Positions 8,473-16,968 are shown, counted from the stretch's first letter. The stretch is DNA of 64,000 nt from Pseudomonas syringae (GCF_021606685.1 NZ_WKCB01000005.1:62001-126000), one strand, 5' to 3'. Translations and numbers: made by a program. Notes: a model not told the origin generated them from the letters alone.

Positions 8473-9254
8473 TGAAAAAGTTATTCGTTGCTTTGATGCT
8501 TGCGGCACTGCCGCTACTGTCCTTCGCTGCCGAGCACGGCGGCCCGGAGCTGGAAAAAGTCGACATCGACGTATCCGACAAGGCCGCCATGCAGGATGGG
8601 CTGCGTACGTTCACCAACTACTGCATGGGCTGCCACAGCGCCAAGTTCCAGCGCTACGAGCGTGTTGCCGATGACTTGGGCATCCCGCATGACGTGATGC
8701 TCAGCCACTCGGTGTTCACCGGTGCGAAGATCGGCGACCACATGAGCATCGGCATGCAACCTGCCGACGCCAAGACCTGGTTCGGGGCTGCGCCGCCCGA
8801 CCTGACCCTGGTGGCACGTGTGCGCGGTACCGATTGGCTCTACGGTTACCTCAAGTCCTTCTATGAAGACCCGGCGCGCCCCTACGGCGTAAACAACAAA
8901 GTCTTCCCGAACGTCGGTATGCCTAACGTTCTGGTCGGCCTGCAGGGTCGTCAAGTGGTAGGATGCAAGCAGGTTCAGGTCGTTGAAGACGGCAAGAAGC
9001 AATATGATCCGTTGACCGGCACGCCGCTGACGCATGAAGCGTGCGATCAACTGACCATCGTGCCCAAGACCGGTACGCTGAACGAGGAGCAGTTTGACGA
9101 GAAGGTCAAGAACCTGGTGACCTTCCTGGCCTACTCGGCCAACCCGGTCAAATTGCAGCACCAGCGCATCGGTACTTATGTGTTGCTGTACCTGGCGTTC
9201 TTCTTTGTATTCGCCTATCTGCTCAAACGCGAATACTGGAAGGATGTGCATTGA
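8472..9254 (+). CDS. petC: Cytochrome c1
   Basis: The 260-residue protein has a cleavable signal peptide (MKKLFVALMLAALPLLSFA), one c-type heme site YCMGCHSAKFQRY, a later Met-containing segment suited to axial ligation, and a single C-terminal membrane anchor (TYVLLYLAFFFVFAYLL). It accepts electrons from the Rieske protein in the periplasm. It is the last gene of petABC; a long terminator-like hairpin follows before sspA. Confidence 0.97.
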   Translation: MKKLFVALMLAALPLLSFAAEHGGPELEKVDIDVSDKAAMQDGLRTFTNYCMGCHSAKFQRYERVADDLGIPHDVMLSHSVFTGAKIGDHMSIGMQPADAKTWFGAAPPDLTLVARVRGTDWLYGYLKSFYEDPARPYGVNNKVFPNVGMPNVLVGLQGRQVVGCKQVQVVEDGKKQYDPLTGTPLTHEACDQLTIVPKTGTLNEEQFDEKVKNLVTFLAYSANPVKLQHQRIGTYVLLYLAFFFVFAYLLKREYWKDVH

Positions 9255-9283
9255 TCCAACCGTAAGCAATTGCTGTTAATCTT

Positions 9284-9366
9284 GCGCGCCCAGCGGCATC
9301 TCTGAATACGTAGCAGCCTGGTTTGAACCCGGCTCTACAGAGATGCTCTCTGGGCGCGCTCGTTTT
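9284..9366 (+). terminator. Long hairpin terminator after petC
   Basis: The arms GCGCGCCCAG-C-GGCATCTCTG and CAGAGATG-CTCT-CTGGGCGCGC pair around about 38 nt and are followed by TCGTTTTTG. The hairpin lies between petC and sspA. Confidence 0.75.
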
Positions 9367-9404
9367 TGAGCTTTCGATAATTTCAACAAGCGAGGAGGAC
9401 CGCC

Positions 9405-10022
9405 ATGGGCGTGACCAACCGGTTGGCCTGTTACTCCGACCCCGCCGACCACTATTCCCACCGAGTACGCATCGTGCTCGCAGAGAAGGGTGTCAGCGCC
9501 GAGATCATCAGTGTGGAGGCAGGTCGTCATCCGCCGAAACTGATCGAAGTGAACCCTTACGGCAGCTTGCCCACCCTGGTCGATCGTGACCTGGCGTTGT
9601 GGGAGTCAACCGTGGTGATGGAATACCTGGATGAGCGTTACCCGCATCCGCCTTTGCTGCCGGTGTACCCGGTAGCGCGTGCCAACAGCCGCCTGCTGAT
9701 CCATCGGATCCAGCGTGACTGGTGCGGGTTGGTGGATGTGATTCTGGATTCACGCAGTAAAGAAGCTGCACGGGTGCAGGCACGTAAGGAATTGCGTGAA
9801 AGCCTGACCGGTGTTTCTCCATTGTTCGCCGATAAGCCTTTTTTCCTCAGCGAGGAACAAAGCTTGGTGGATTGCTGCCTATTACCGATACTGTGGCGTT
9901 TGCCGATTCTCGGTATTGAACTGCCGCGGCCTGCCAAGCCGCTGCTTGATTATATGGAGCGCCAGTTTGCGCGTGAGGCTTTCCAGGCGAGTCTGTCTGG
10001 TGTCGAACGCGACATGCGCTAA
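9405..10022 (+). CDS. sspA: Stringent starvation protein A
   Basis: The 205-residue protein has a glutathione-S-transferase fold without evident GSH catalysis. The N-terminal thioredoxin-like half holds [13 protein letters not shown] and [15 protein letters not shown]; the helical C-terminal half includes [15 protein letters not shown]. SspA binds RNA polymerase and modulates stationary-phase and virulence genes. A GAGGAGG ribosome site precedes ATG 9405. sspB follows 17 nt downstream, the usual pair. Confidence 0.93.
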   Translation: MGVTNRLACYSDPADHYSHRVRIVLAEKGVSAEIISVEAGRHPPKLIEVNPYGSLPTLVDRDLALWESTVVMEYLDERYPHPPLLPVYPVARANSRLLIHRIQRDWCGLVDVILDSRSKEAARVQARKELRESLTGVSPLFADKPFFLSEEQSLVDCCLLPILWRLPILGIELPRPAKPLLDYMERQFAREAFQASLSGVERDMR

Positions 10023-10039
10023 GGCTTAAGGAGCCGCTG

Positions 10040-10459
10040 ATGAACTCCAGTCGACCTTATTTGGTCCGCGCGCTCTACGAGTGGATTGTGGACAACGATT
10101 GCACCCCGCACATGCTGGTCAATTCTGAATTCCCCAAGGTGGATGTGCCGCAGGGTTTCGCCAGCGACGGGCAGATTGTGCTGAACGTATCACCCAGTGC
10201 TGTGCGTCACCTGCACATGGACAATGACGCTGTCAGCTTCGAAGGGCGTTTCGGCGGTGTGCCGCATACGCTGTTCGTGCCGATTGGCGCTATTCTCGGG
10301 ATCTATGCCCGGGAAAATGGCCAAGGCATGGTGTTTGATCTGGAGTCGCCTTTCGAGGATGACGACGCGATCGAAAGCGAAGGTGGCGATGATGTGCCAC
10401 CACCGGACGCCGAGCCGCCGCGTCCAAGCGGCCGGCCGAGCCTGAAAGTGGTGAAATAA
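10040..10459 (+). CDS. sspB: ClpXP protease specificity-enhancing factor SspB
   Basis: This is the 139-residue SspB adaptor that binds ssrA tags and tethers them to ClpX. The folded substrate-binding domain occupies about residues 1-105 (SSRPYLVRALYEWIVDN...). An acidic, disordered linker (FEDDDAIESEGGDDV) leads to the C-terminal ClpX-binding module RPSLKVVK, matching the XB motif of E. coli SspB. It forms an operon with sspA. Confidence 0.95.
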   Translation: MNSSRPYLVRALYEWIVDNDCTPHMLVNSEFPKVDVPQGFASDGQIVLNVSPSAVRHLHMDNDAVSFEGRFGGVPHTLFVPIGAILGIYARENGQGMVFDLESPFEDDDAIESEGGDDVPPPDAEPPRPSGRPSLKVVK

Positions 10460-10490
10460 GCGCTTTTCACCCCAGGGTGAAGCGTAAAAG

Positions 10491-10519
10491 TGCCTCGGCG
10501 TCTGCCGGGGCATTTTTTT
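10491..10519 (+). terminator. Rho-independent terminator after sspB
   Basis: A 9-bp stem TGCCTCGGC/GCCGGGGCA (one G-U pair) with loop GTCT is followed by TTTTTTT. A second hairpin without a T-run (CGCTTTTCACC/GGTGAAGCG) precedes it at 10460-10484. Confidence 0.9.
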
Positions 10520-10557
10520 GCGCGCAGGATATAAATGAAAGTCGTCTTAGAACGGTG

Positions 10558-10567
10558 ATCGTACAAC
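10558..10567 (+). promoter_or_regulatory. Operator half-site shared with kdgD promoter
   Basis: ATCGTACAAC is the exact complement of the GTTGTACGAT that begins the palindrome upstream of kdgD (13005-13024). It lies about 50 nt before the regulator start, consistent with autoregulation; this is inference. Confidence 0.4.
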
Positions 10568-10617
10568 CGCCATGGGCTATCATGCGTGCTCAAGCTCACC
10601 GAGAAAGATGATCCGTC

Positions 10618-11367
10618 ATGGAAAATGCCAACACCGCCCCTCGTCTTCCCCGCAAGCGCCGCAGCCTTGCCCAGGAACTGGTCACGGTGTTGTCCGAGCA
10701 AATCCGCGACGGCCAGCTCAAGCGTGGCGATAAGCTGCCCACCGAGTCGGCGATCATGGACGCCCATGGGGTCAGCCGGACGGTGGTGCGCGAGGCTATT
10801 TCTCGTCTGCAGGCGGCCGGGCAGGTTGAGACCCGTCACGGCATCGGTACTTTTGTGTTGGATACGCCCAGCCCCAGTGGTTTCCGGATCGACCCGGCCA
10901 CGGTCGTGACCCTGCGTGATGTGCTGGCGATTCTCGAGTTGCGTATCAGCCTCGAAGTGGAGTCTGCCGGCCTGGCGGCCTTGCGCCGCAGTGATGAACA
11001 GCTGGCGGCCATGCGCGCGGCACTCGATGCCCTGAATGAAAGCGCGGCCCACGCCGGCGATGCGGTCGCCTCGGATTTCGCCTTTCACCTGGAAATCGCG
11101 CTGTCCACCGGCAACCGCTACTTCACCGACATCATGACCCACCTGGGCACCAGCATTATTCCGCGTACACGCCTGAATTCGGCGCGCCTGGCCCACGATG
11201 ACCAGCAGCACTACATGGGCCGCCTGAGCCGCGAACACGAAGAGATTTATGAGGCGATTGCCCGCAAGGATTCGGACGCGGCGCGCGCGGCCATGCGCCT
11301 GCACCTGACCAACAGCCGTGAGCGACTGCGCCATGCCCATGAAGAGGCAGAAGCGCAGCGCAATTAA
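10618..11367 (+). CDS. FadR-subfamily GntR transcriptional regulator, probably of galactarate use
   Basis: The 249-residue protein has an N-terminal winged helix (about residues 15-85: LKRGDKLPTESAIM, VSRTVVREAISRLQAAGQVETRHGIGTFV) and a C-terminal FCD ligand-binding domain (about 100-235) with the metal-site His pattern HLEIALSTGNRYF and HEEIYEAI. FCD regulators often respond to sugar acids or other carboxylates. It sits beside kdgD and garD, with only a convergent unrelated gene between. A 10-nt sequence upstream of it recurs in the kdgD promoter. A role as repressor of the galactarate genes is inferred from this context. Confidence 0.85.
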   Translation: MENANTAPRLPRKRRSLAQELVTVLSEQIRDGQLKRGDKLPTESAIMDAHGVSRTVVREAISRLQAAGQVETRHGIGTFVLDTPSPSGFRIDPATVVTLRDVLAILELRISLEVESAGLAALRRSDEQLAAMRAALDALNESAAHAGDAVASDFAFHLEIALSTGNRYFTDIMTHLGTSIIPRTRLNSARLAHDDQQHYMGRLSREHEEIYEAIARKDSDAARAAMRLHLTNSRERLRHAHEEAEAQRN

Positions 11368-11389
11368 TCGCGAAAAAAGACACATCCCA

Positions 11390-11522
11390 TGTGGCGAGCG
11401 GGCTTGCCCGCGTTGGGCTGCGCAGCAGCCCCAAAATCAGGCACTGAGTTCTTTTCAGGAAAAATTCAGTGACTCTAATGGGCTGCTGCGCAGCCCAGCG
11501 CGGGCAAGCCCGCTCGCCACAG
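11390..11522. repeat. Long REPIN with two inner hairpins (GCGGGCTTGCCCGC type)
   Basis: Outer arms TGTGGCGAGCGGGCTTGCCC and complement bracket two perfect 7-bp hairpins, GGGCTGC-gca-GCAGCCC (11415-11431) and GGGCTGC-tgc-GCAGCCC (11481-11497), with CACTGA/TCAGTG pairing inside. The element lies between convergent genes. Confidence 0.85.
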
Positions 11523-11554
11523 TTGATCTCCATTATTTGGATGTGTGTGTCGAT

Positions 11555-12712
11555 TTAGTTGACTGGCGTGTTCGGCTTGTAGTCCTTGAGCAACAGATAA
11601 GTGCTCCAACCCCACCAGTCATTGGTCCAGTGTTTGTCGTTCAGGTCATTCACGTCCTTGCGGCGCAGCACCTTGTTCCCCTCCATCTTGAACAGCGGCG
11701 AAAAGTTATTGGCCGGGTTCTGTGCGGCGTTCAGGTCTGGCACATACAACGGAGCCTTGAAGCCGGCCGGGGAGGGCGCTACGCCGCTGATAAAAGTGTC
11801 GAAGACCTCATCCGCCGAGGCCTGTACCGCGCGTTTAACTTGCACCCGATTGTCAGCGTCGATGGCGTCGAAATAGCGTTTATCCCCATACGCATGCCAT
11901 TGATCACCCAGAGCGTTGCGCACCTTGAGCCCGAATTTGCTGTCTTCATCGTGCATGAAGCGGCTGATCAATGAACCCAATTCTGCCGGCGTCACCACCG
12001 CTGCCAGCTGTTTGCGCGGTACGCGCAGGTGGCCGGCGGAGAACAGGTCGGTCAAAAAGTGATCAGCGAAACTGTTCATCGCATACGCCAGCTCCAGCGC
12101 CTGGTCGGTGCCGGTCTGATGGGCGATAACCGCCTGTTGCAGCGCTGCCGTGTGGCCTGCCAAGTACGCAGACAACGCCCACTCGCCAAAGTGGTCGGCG
12201 TTGTCCGCTGCCAGTTTCAGGTAGCGCCCTAGAGGAATCAGCGCTGACACTGCACTACCGCCGCCGGTAATGCGATTCCATTCTTCCGACAAGCTATCGC
12301 CCAGGGCGTCGTAGGCTTCATGCGCTTGCTTGCCGTTGTTGATTGCCTGGTTGACCGCGCTGATCTCCTTTTGCATCACCGCGAGTATCTTGTGCGCTTC
12401 TTCCCGTGAGGCGGGCAGCACCGCCAGCGAGTTGAAGGCCGCGACAAAGCGCTGCACGCGTTCGGCGGGGGAGGCGCCATCGCTGATGGGCTGGCCGGGG
12501 ATGCCATAGAAATCACCGCCCAGGGCGATCACTTGGCCGTAAGTGAGGGCCAGCCCATTGGGCAGGTGCAACTCGATTTGCCGGGCGGGAATCGGCGGGG
12601 CGTCTTTGACGAAGCGCAGCAGCGTGTCATCGCCGATGGCTGTGTGTTCACCACCTTCGAAGCGCAGGGTTGGCGGGTTTTTTTCGGGTGCTGCGAGTAC
12701 AAGACCTGACAT
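11555..12712 (-). CDS. Putative metal-dependent phospholipase C-like protein under a LexA box
   Basis: The 385-residue protein has no signal peptide and no membrane segment. A run of His and Asp residues (HFGEW at 174-178, GHTAALQ at 186-, SFADHFLTDLFSAGHLR at 214-230) resembles the helix-borne metal ligands of zinc-dependent phospholipase C and S1/P1 nucleases. I recall proteins of this kind annotated as phosphatidylcholine phospholipase in P. fluorescens, but I cannot verify the family here. ATG 12712 has an AAGGAG seven bases upstream. About 40 bp further upstream is a perfect 16-bp LexA site (12752-12767). It is monocistronic and convergent with the FadR-type regulator. Alternatives: a nuclease, or a non-enzymatic toxin or structural protein. 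Confidence 0.5.
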   Translation of the reverse strand: MSGLVLAAPEKNPPTLRFEGGEHTAIGDDTLLRFVKDAPPIPARQIELHLPNGLALTYGQVIALGGDFYGIPGQPISDGASPAERVQRFVAAFNSLAVLPASREEAHKILAVMQKEISAVNQAINNGKQAHEAYDALGDSLSEEWNRITGGGSAVSALIPLGRYLKLAADNADHFGEWALSAYLAGHTAALQQAVIAHQTGTDQALELAYAMNSFADHFLTDLFSAGHLRVPRKQLAAVVTPAELGSLISRFMHDEDSKFGLKVRNALGDQWHAYGDKRYFDAIDADNRVQVKRAVQASADEVFDTFISGVAPSPAGFKAPLYVPDLNAAQNPANNFSPLFKMEGNKVLRRKDVNDLNDKHWTNDWWGWSTYLLLKDYKPNTPVN

Positions 12713-12751
12713 GTTAGCTCCTTGCTATGTCGTAGGAATCTTCCTTGATCA

Positions 12752-12767
12752 CTGTATGTATATACAG
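12752..12767 (-). promoter_or_regulatory. LexA (SOS) box upstream of the phospholipase C-like gene
   Basis: CTGTATGTATATACAG matches the gammaproteobacterial LexA consensus CTGT-N8-ACAG exactly, with an alternating AT core. Read on the minus strand, it overlaps a TTGACT that could serve as a -35 element. No good -10 was found at the ideal distance. Confidence 0.7.
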
Positions 12768-12843
12768 TCAAATCGAGCATAGAGGAATAATTTCCTACGT
12801 CAAGAAACTCGCCGAATAAACCCCATAAACACCGCAAACCCCC

Positions 12844-12932
12844 TGTGGGAGCGGGCTTGCTCGCGAATACGGTCTGTCAGTGACGACCTAAGTAACTGAC
12901 AGACCGTATTCGTGAGCAAGCCCGCTCCCCCA
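12844..12932. repeat. REPIN (GCGGGCTTGCTCGC type) in a divergent promoter region
   Basis: The arms TGTGGGAGCGGGCTTGCTCG and complement, plus an inner ACGGTCTGTCAGT/ACTGACAGACCGT repeat, form one long hairpin. The 370-nt gap 12713-13082 holds, left to right, the LexA box, this element and the kdgD promoter/operator. Confidence 0.85.
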
Positions 12933-12986
12933 TTTTTGTGCGTGGAGTGTTCTATGCGCTCGCACTCAATCACCGATGAATTGCAG

Positions 12987-13024
12987 TTGACGAAATTATT
13001 TATAGTTGTACGATGACGTACGAC
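12987..13024 (+). promoter_or_regulatory. kdgD promoter with palindromic operator
   Basis: TTGACG (12987-12992), a 16-nt spacer and TACGAT (13009-13014) form a possible promoter. A near-perfect palindrome GTTGTACG-atga-CGTACGAC (13005-13024) covers the -10, an arrangement suited to repression. Its left part recurs upstream of the FadR-type regulator gene. Confidence 0.55.
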
Positions 13025-13082
13025 ATCACCAAAACCAACAATAACCTTTCCATAGAAAGTTTTCGCCCAGGGTGTTCGAATA

Positions 13083-13994
13083 ATGAATCCACAAGAACTG
13101 AAGTCCATCCTCTCCCACGGTCTGCTGTCTTTCCCGGTAACCGATTTCAATGCCCAGGGTGACTTCCACCAGGCGGGCTATATCAAGCGTCTGGAATGGC
13201 TGGCCCCTTACGGCGCCACTGCGCTGTTCGCTGCGGGCGGTACCGGTGAGTTTTTCTCCCTCGCTGCCAGCGAATATTCCCAGGTGGTAAAAACCGCCGT
13301 TGATACCTGCGCTACCAGCGTGCCGATCCTCGCCGGTGTCGGCGGTTCGACCCGCCAGGCCATCGAATATGCCCAAGAGGCCGAGCGCCTTGGCGCCAAA
13401 GGCTTGCTGCTGCTGCCGCACTACCTCACCGAAGCCAGCCAGGACGGCGTTGCCGCCCACGTTGAAGCTGTGTGCAAATCGGTAAAAATCGGCGTCGTGG
13501 TGTACAACCGCAACGTTTGCCGCCTGACTGCGCCGCTGTTGGAACGCCTGGCCGAACGCTGCCCGAACCTGATCGGCTACAAAGACGGCCTGGGTGACAT
13601 CGAGTTGATGGTGTCGATTCGTCGCCGCCTCGGTGATCGTTTCAGCTACCTCGGCGGCCTGCCGACTGCAGAGGTTTACGCCGCTGCCTACAAAGCCCTG
13701 GGCGTACCGGTGTACTCCTCGGCGGTGTTCAACTTCATCCCTAAAACCGCGATGGACTTCTACCACGCGATTGCCAAGGATGATCACGCCACCGTTTCCA
13801 GGATCATCGACGACTTCTTCCTGCCGTACCTGGACATCCGTAACCGCAAGGCCGGGTATGCCGTGAGCATCGTCAAGGCAGGTGCAAAAATCGCCGGCTA
13901 CGACGCAGGCCCGGTGCGCACGCCGCTGACCGATCTGCTGCCGGAAGAATACGAAGCCCTGGCCGCGCTGATCGACAAGCAAGGCGCGCAATAA
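13083..13994 (+). CDS. kdgD: 5-dehydro-4-deoxyglucarate dehydratase
   Basis: The 303-residue TIM-barrel enzyme belongs to the DHDPS/N-acetylneuraminate lyase family. It converts 5-dehydro-4-deoxy-D-glucarate to 2,5-dioxopentanoate (alpha-ketoglutarate semialdehyde), water and CO2. The motif GGTGE is at 52-56 and the Schiff-base Lys is K167 in GYKDG. The next gene encodes the matching semialdehyde dehydrogenase and garD supplies the substrate, so the assignment is well supported. ATG 13083 has a modest AGGGTG upstream. A terminator-like hairpin follows the stop. Confidence 0.93.
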   Translation: MNPQELKSILSHGLLSFPVTDFNAQGDFHQAGYIKRLEWLAPYGATALFAAGGTGEFFSLAASEYSQVVKTAVDTCATSVPILAGVGGSTRQAIEYAQEAERLGAKGLLLLPHYLTEASQDGVAAHVEAVCKSVKIGVVVYNRNVCRLTAPLLERLAERCPNLIGYKDGLGDIELMVSIRRRLGDRFSYLGGLPTAEVYAAAYKALGVPVYSSAVFNFIPKTAMDFYHAIAKDDHATVSRIIDDFFLPYLDIRNRKAGYAVSIVKAGAKIAGYDAGPVRTPLTDLLPEEYEALAALIDKQGAQ

Positions 13995-14004
13995 CTTATC
14001 TACA

Positions 14005-14031
14005 AGGCCGCTGAGCAATCAGCGGCCTTTT
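14005..14031 (+). terminator. Intra-operon hairpin, kdgD to aldehyde dehydrogenase
   Basis: AGGCCGCTGA-gcaa-TCAGCGGCCT with TTT after it forms a 10-bp perfect stem. The T-run is short, so termination is probably partial. It ends about 17 nt before the next start codon. Confidence 0.6.
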
Positions 14032-14048
14032 GCGTCAGGAGAAGATTC

Positions 14049-15494
14049 GTGTCCCAAGCAAAGCGTTTTGAAAACTACATCAATGGCGAGTGGGTAACCG
14101 GTGCCGACTACTGCACCAATATCAACCCGTCGGAGTTGTCTGACGTCATTGGCGAATACGCCAAGGCCGATGTAGCCCAAGTCAACGCCGCCATTGATGC
14201 TGCCCGCGCCGCGTTCCCGGCCTGGTCCACTTCCGGCATCCAGGCTCGCCATGACGCCCTGGACAAAGTCGGCAGTGAGATCCTCGCCCGTCGCGAAGAG
14301 CTCGGCACCCTGCTGGCCCGGGAAGAGGGCAAGACCCTGCCCGAAGCCATTGGCGAAGTGACCCGCGCCGGTAATATCTTCAAGTTCTTCGCCGGTGAAT
14401 GCCTGCGCCTGTCCGGTGACTACGTGCCGTCGGTACGCCCCGGTGTAAACGTTGAAGTGACCCGCGAAGCGCTGGGTGTGGTTGGCCTGATCACCCCGTG
14501 GAACTTCCCGATTGCGATCCCCGCGTGGAAAATTGCTCCGGCCCTGGCCTACGGCAACTGCGTAGTGATCAAGCCTGCCGAACTGGTACCGGGCTGTGCC
14601 TGGGCCCTGGCAGAAATCATCTCCCGCGCCGGCTTCCCTGCCGGTGTGTTCAACCTGGTGATGGGCAGCGGTCGTGTGGTTGGCGACGTGCTGGTCAACA
14701 GCCCTAAAGTCGACGGCATCAGCTTCACCGGTTCGGTGGGCGTGGGTCGTCAGATCGCCGTCAGCTGCGTGTCGCGCCAGGCCAAAGTGCAGTTGGAGAT
14801 GGGTGGCAAGAACCCGCAAATCATCCTCGACGACGCCGACCTCAAGCAGGCCGTCGAGTTGTCGGTGCAGAGCGCGTTCTACTCCACTGGTCAACGTTGC
14901 ACGGCGTCCAGTCGCTTGATCGTGACCGCCGGTATTCACGACCAGTTCGTGGCGGCCATGGCTGAGCGCATGAAGTCGATCAAGGTCGGCCACGCCCTCA
15001 AAAGCGGTACCGACATCGGCCCGGTGGTTTCCCAGGCCCAGTTGGACCAGGACATGAAGTACATCGACATCGGCCAAAGCGAAGGTGCGCGGCTGGTCAG
15101 CGGTGGCGGCCTGGTGACCTGCGACACCGAAGGCTACTACCTGGCGCCGACGCTGTTTGCCGACAGCGAAGCCGCCATGCGTATCAGCCGTGAAGAAATC
15201 TTTGGCCCGGTGGCCAACGTCGTGCGCGTGGCGGACTACGAGGCGGCGCTGGCCATGGCCAACGACACCGAGTTCGGTCTGTCGGCGGGCATTGCCACCA
15301 CCTCGTTGAAGTACGCCAACCACTTCAAGCGCCATTCCCAGGCCGGGATGGTGATGGTCAACCTGCCGACTGCCGGCGTGGACTATCACGTTCCATTCGG
15401 CGGCCGTAAAGGTTCGTCCTACGGTTCGCGTGAGCAAGGTCGCTATGCGCAAGAGTTCTACACAGTTGTAAAAACCAGCTACATCGGTTCGTAA
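14049..15494 (+). CDS. Alpha-ketoglutarate semialdehyde dehydrogenase
   Basis: The 481-residue NAD(P)-dependent aldehyde dehydrogenase carries TPWNFPIAIPAWKIAPAL (cofactor loop), LEMGGKNP with the general-base Glu, and GQRCTASSRL with the catalytic Cys. It likely oxidises 2,5-dioxopentanoate from KdgD to 2-oxoglutarate, which enters the TCA cycle. The start is GTG at 14049 with AGGAG eight bases upstream. It lies 54 nt after kdgD, and the MFS transporter gene follows. Substrate assignment comes from family resemblance and context. Confidence 0.88.
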   Translation: MSQAKRFENYINGEWVTGADYCTNINPSELSDVIGEYAKADVAQVNAAIDAARAAFPAWSTSGIQARHDALDKVGSEILARREELGTLLAREEGKTLPEAIGEVTRAGNIFKFFAGECLRLSGDYVPSVRPGVNVEVTREALGVVGLITPWNFPIAIPAWKIAPALAYGNCVVIKPAELVPGCAWALAEIISRAGFPAGVFNLVMGSGRVVGDVLVNSPKVDGISFTGSVGVGRQIAVSCVSRQAKVQLEMGGKNPQIILDDADLKQAVELSVQSAFYSTGQRCTASSRLIVTAGIHDQFVAAMAERMKSIKVGHALKSGTDIGPVVSQAQLDQDMKYIDIGQSEGARLVSGGGLVTCDTEGYYLAPTLFADSEAAMRISREEIFGPVANVVRVADYEAALAMANDTEFGLSAGIATTSLKYANHFKRHSQAGMVMVNLPTAGVDYHVPFGGRKGSSYGSREQGRYAQEFYTVVKTSYIGS

Positions 15495-15505
15495 GACGCA
15501 GTACC

Positions 15506-15538
15506 TTGTGGGGGCCGGATGCCTGCCGGTTCCCACAA
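15506..15538 (+). repeat. REP-like hairpin between dehydrogenase and transporter genes
   Basis: TTGTGGGGGCCGG and CCGGTTCCCACAA pair fully if two G-U pairs are allowed, around loop ATGCCTG. There is no T-run. It may be a degenerate REP or an mRNA-stabilising hairpin. Confidence 0.5.
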
Positions 15539-15592
15539 CAAAAACAGAAAACAATTACCCGCAAAAAAAATAATTAGTGGGAGTACTTCTAC

Positions 15593-16957
15593 ATGCAAGC
15601 GACCAAGCCGACCCACGTCCGCTATTTGATCCTGCTCATGCTGTTCCTGGTGACCACGATCAACTACGCCGACCGGGCCACCATCGCCATCGCGGGCTCC
15701 AGCCTGCAAAAAGACCTCGGCATCGACGCGGTCACCCTCGGTTATATCTTCTCTGCATTCGGTTGGGCCTACGTGGCCGGGCAAATCCCCGGTGGCTGGC
15801 TGCTGGACCGTTTCGGCTCGAAAAAAGTCTACGCCCTGAGCATCTTCACCTGGTCACTGTTCACCGTGCTGCAAGGCTATGTCGGTGAGTTCGGTGTCTC
15901 CACCGCAGTGGTTGCGCTGTTTATGCTGCGCTTCCTGGTGGGCCTGGCCGAAGCGCCATCCTTCCCCGGTAACGCGCGGATTGTGGCGGCCTGGTTCCCT
16001 ACGGCCGAGCGCGGTACGGCTTCGGCGATCTTCAACTCGGCGCAATACTTCGCCACGGTGCTGTTTGCACCGCTGATGGGTTGGATCGTCTACAGTTTCG
16101 GCTGGCAGCACGTGTTTATCGTGATGGGCCTGATCGGCATCGTGTTCTCGCTGATCTGGCTGAAAGTGATCCACAGCCCGCGTCAGCATCCGATGATCAA
16201 CGAAGCCGAGTTCAATCACATTGCCGCCAATGGCGCGATGGTCGACATGGACCAGGACAAAGGCAAGGGTAAGAAAACTGACGGTCCAAAGTGGGATTAC
16301 ATCCGCCAGTTGCTGACCAACCGTATGATGCTCGGCGTTTATCTGGGCCAGTACTGCATCAACGGCATCACCTACTTCTTCCTGACCTGGTTCCCGGTGT
16401 ACCTGGTGCAGGACCGTGGCATGACCATCCTCAAGGCTGGTTTCATTGCCTCGTTGCCGGCGATCTGCGGCTTTATCGGTGGTGTGCTGGGCGGGGTGAT
16501 TTCCGACTACCTGCTGCGCAAGGGGCATTCGCTGACGTTCGCTCGCAAGGCGCCGATCATCGCTGGCCTGCTGGTTTCCAGCAGCATCATTGCGTGCAAC
16601 TACGTAGACGTCGAATGGATGGTAGTGGGCTTCATGGCGTTGGCCTTCTTCGGCAAAGGCGTTGGCGCACTGGGTTGGGCGGTGGTGTCCGACACGTCGC
16701 CGAAACAAATCGCCGGCCTCAGTGGCGGCTTGTTCAATACCTTCGGTAACCTGGCATCGATCACCACGCCAATCGTGATCGGCTACATCATCAGCACCAC
16801 CGGTTCGTTCAAGTGGGCTCTGGTGTTCGTCGGCGCCAACGCGCTGGTGGCAGTGTTCAGCTATCTGGTCATCGTCGGCCCGATCAAGCGTGTAGTACTC
16901 AAAGAGCCGCCAACCAAGGGGCCAGAGTTGACCAACCTAACCGAAGCGCATTCCTGA
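15593..16957 (+). CDS. MFS sugar-acid transporter (galactarate/glucarate type)
   Basis: The 454-residue inner-membrane protein of the major facilitator superfamily, anion:cation symporter branch, has about 12 hydrophobic segments. It carries the early motif [22 protein letters not shown] and the loop motif [14 protein letters not shown] typical of GudP/GarP and hexuronate transporters. It likely imports galactarate and perhaps glucarate by proton symport. ATG 15593 has GGGAG upstream, and garD starts 11 nt after its stop, indicating one transcript. Confidence 0.9.
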   Translation: MQATKPTHVRYLILLMLFLVTTINYADRATIAIAGSSLQKDLGIDAVTLGYIFSAFGWAYVAGQIPGGWLLDRFGSKKVYALSIFTWSLFTVLQGYVGEFGVSTAVVALFMLRFLVGLAEAPSFPGNARIVAAWFPTAERGTASAIFNSAQYFATVLFAPLMGWIVYSFGWQHVFIVMGLIGIVFSLIWLKVIHSPRQHPMINEAEFNHIAANGAMVDMDQDKGKGKKTDGPKWDYIRQLLTNRMMLGVYLGQYCINGITYFFLTWFPVYLVQDRGMTILKAGFIASLPAICGFIGGVLGGVISDYLLRKGHSLTFARKAPIIAGLLVSSSIIACNYVDVEWMVVGFMALAFFGKGVGALGWAVVSDTSPKQIAGLSGGLFNTFGNLASITTPIVIGYIISTTGSFKWALVFVGANALVAVFSYLVIVGPIKRVVLKEPPTKGPELTNLTEAHS

Positions 16958-16968
16958 GAGGCCCCGTG

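Noticed and set aside
11390..11522. Repeated palindromes considered as a CRISPR array
   Set aside because: Copies are dispersed singly over the window, are inverted doublets, and have no regular spacers or cas genes.
14019..15554. 511-codon minus-strand frame over the aldehyde dehydrogenase gene
   Set aside because: Shadow of the real gene; it would also cross two hairpins and has His/Gly/Asp-rich anomalous composition.
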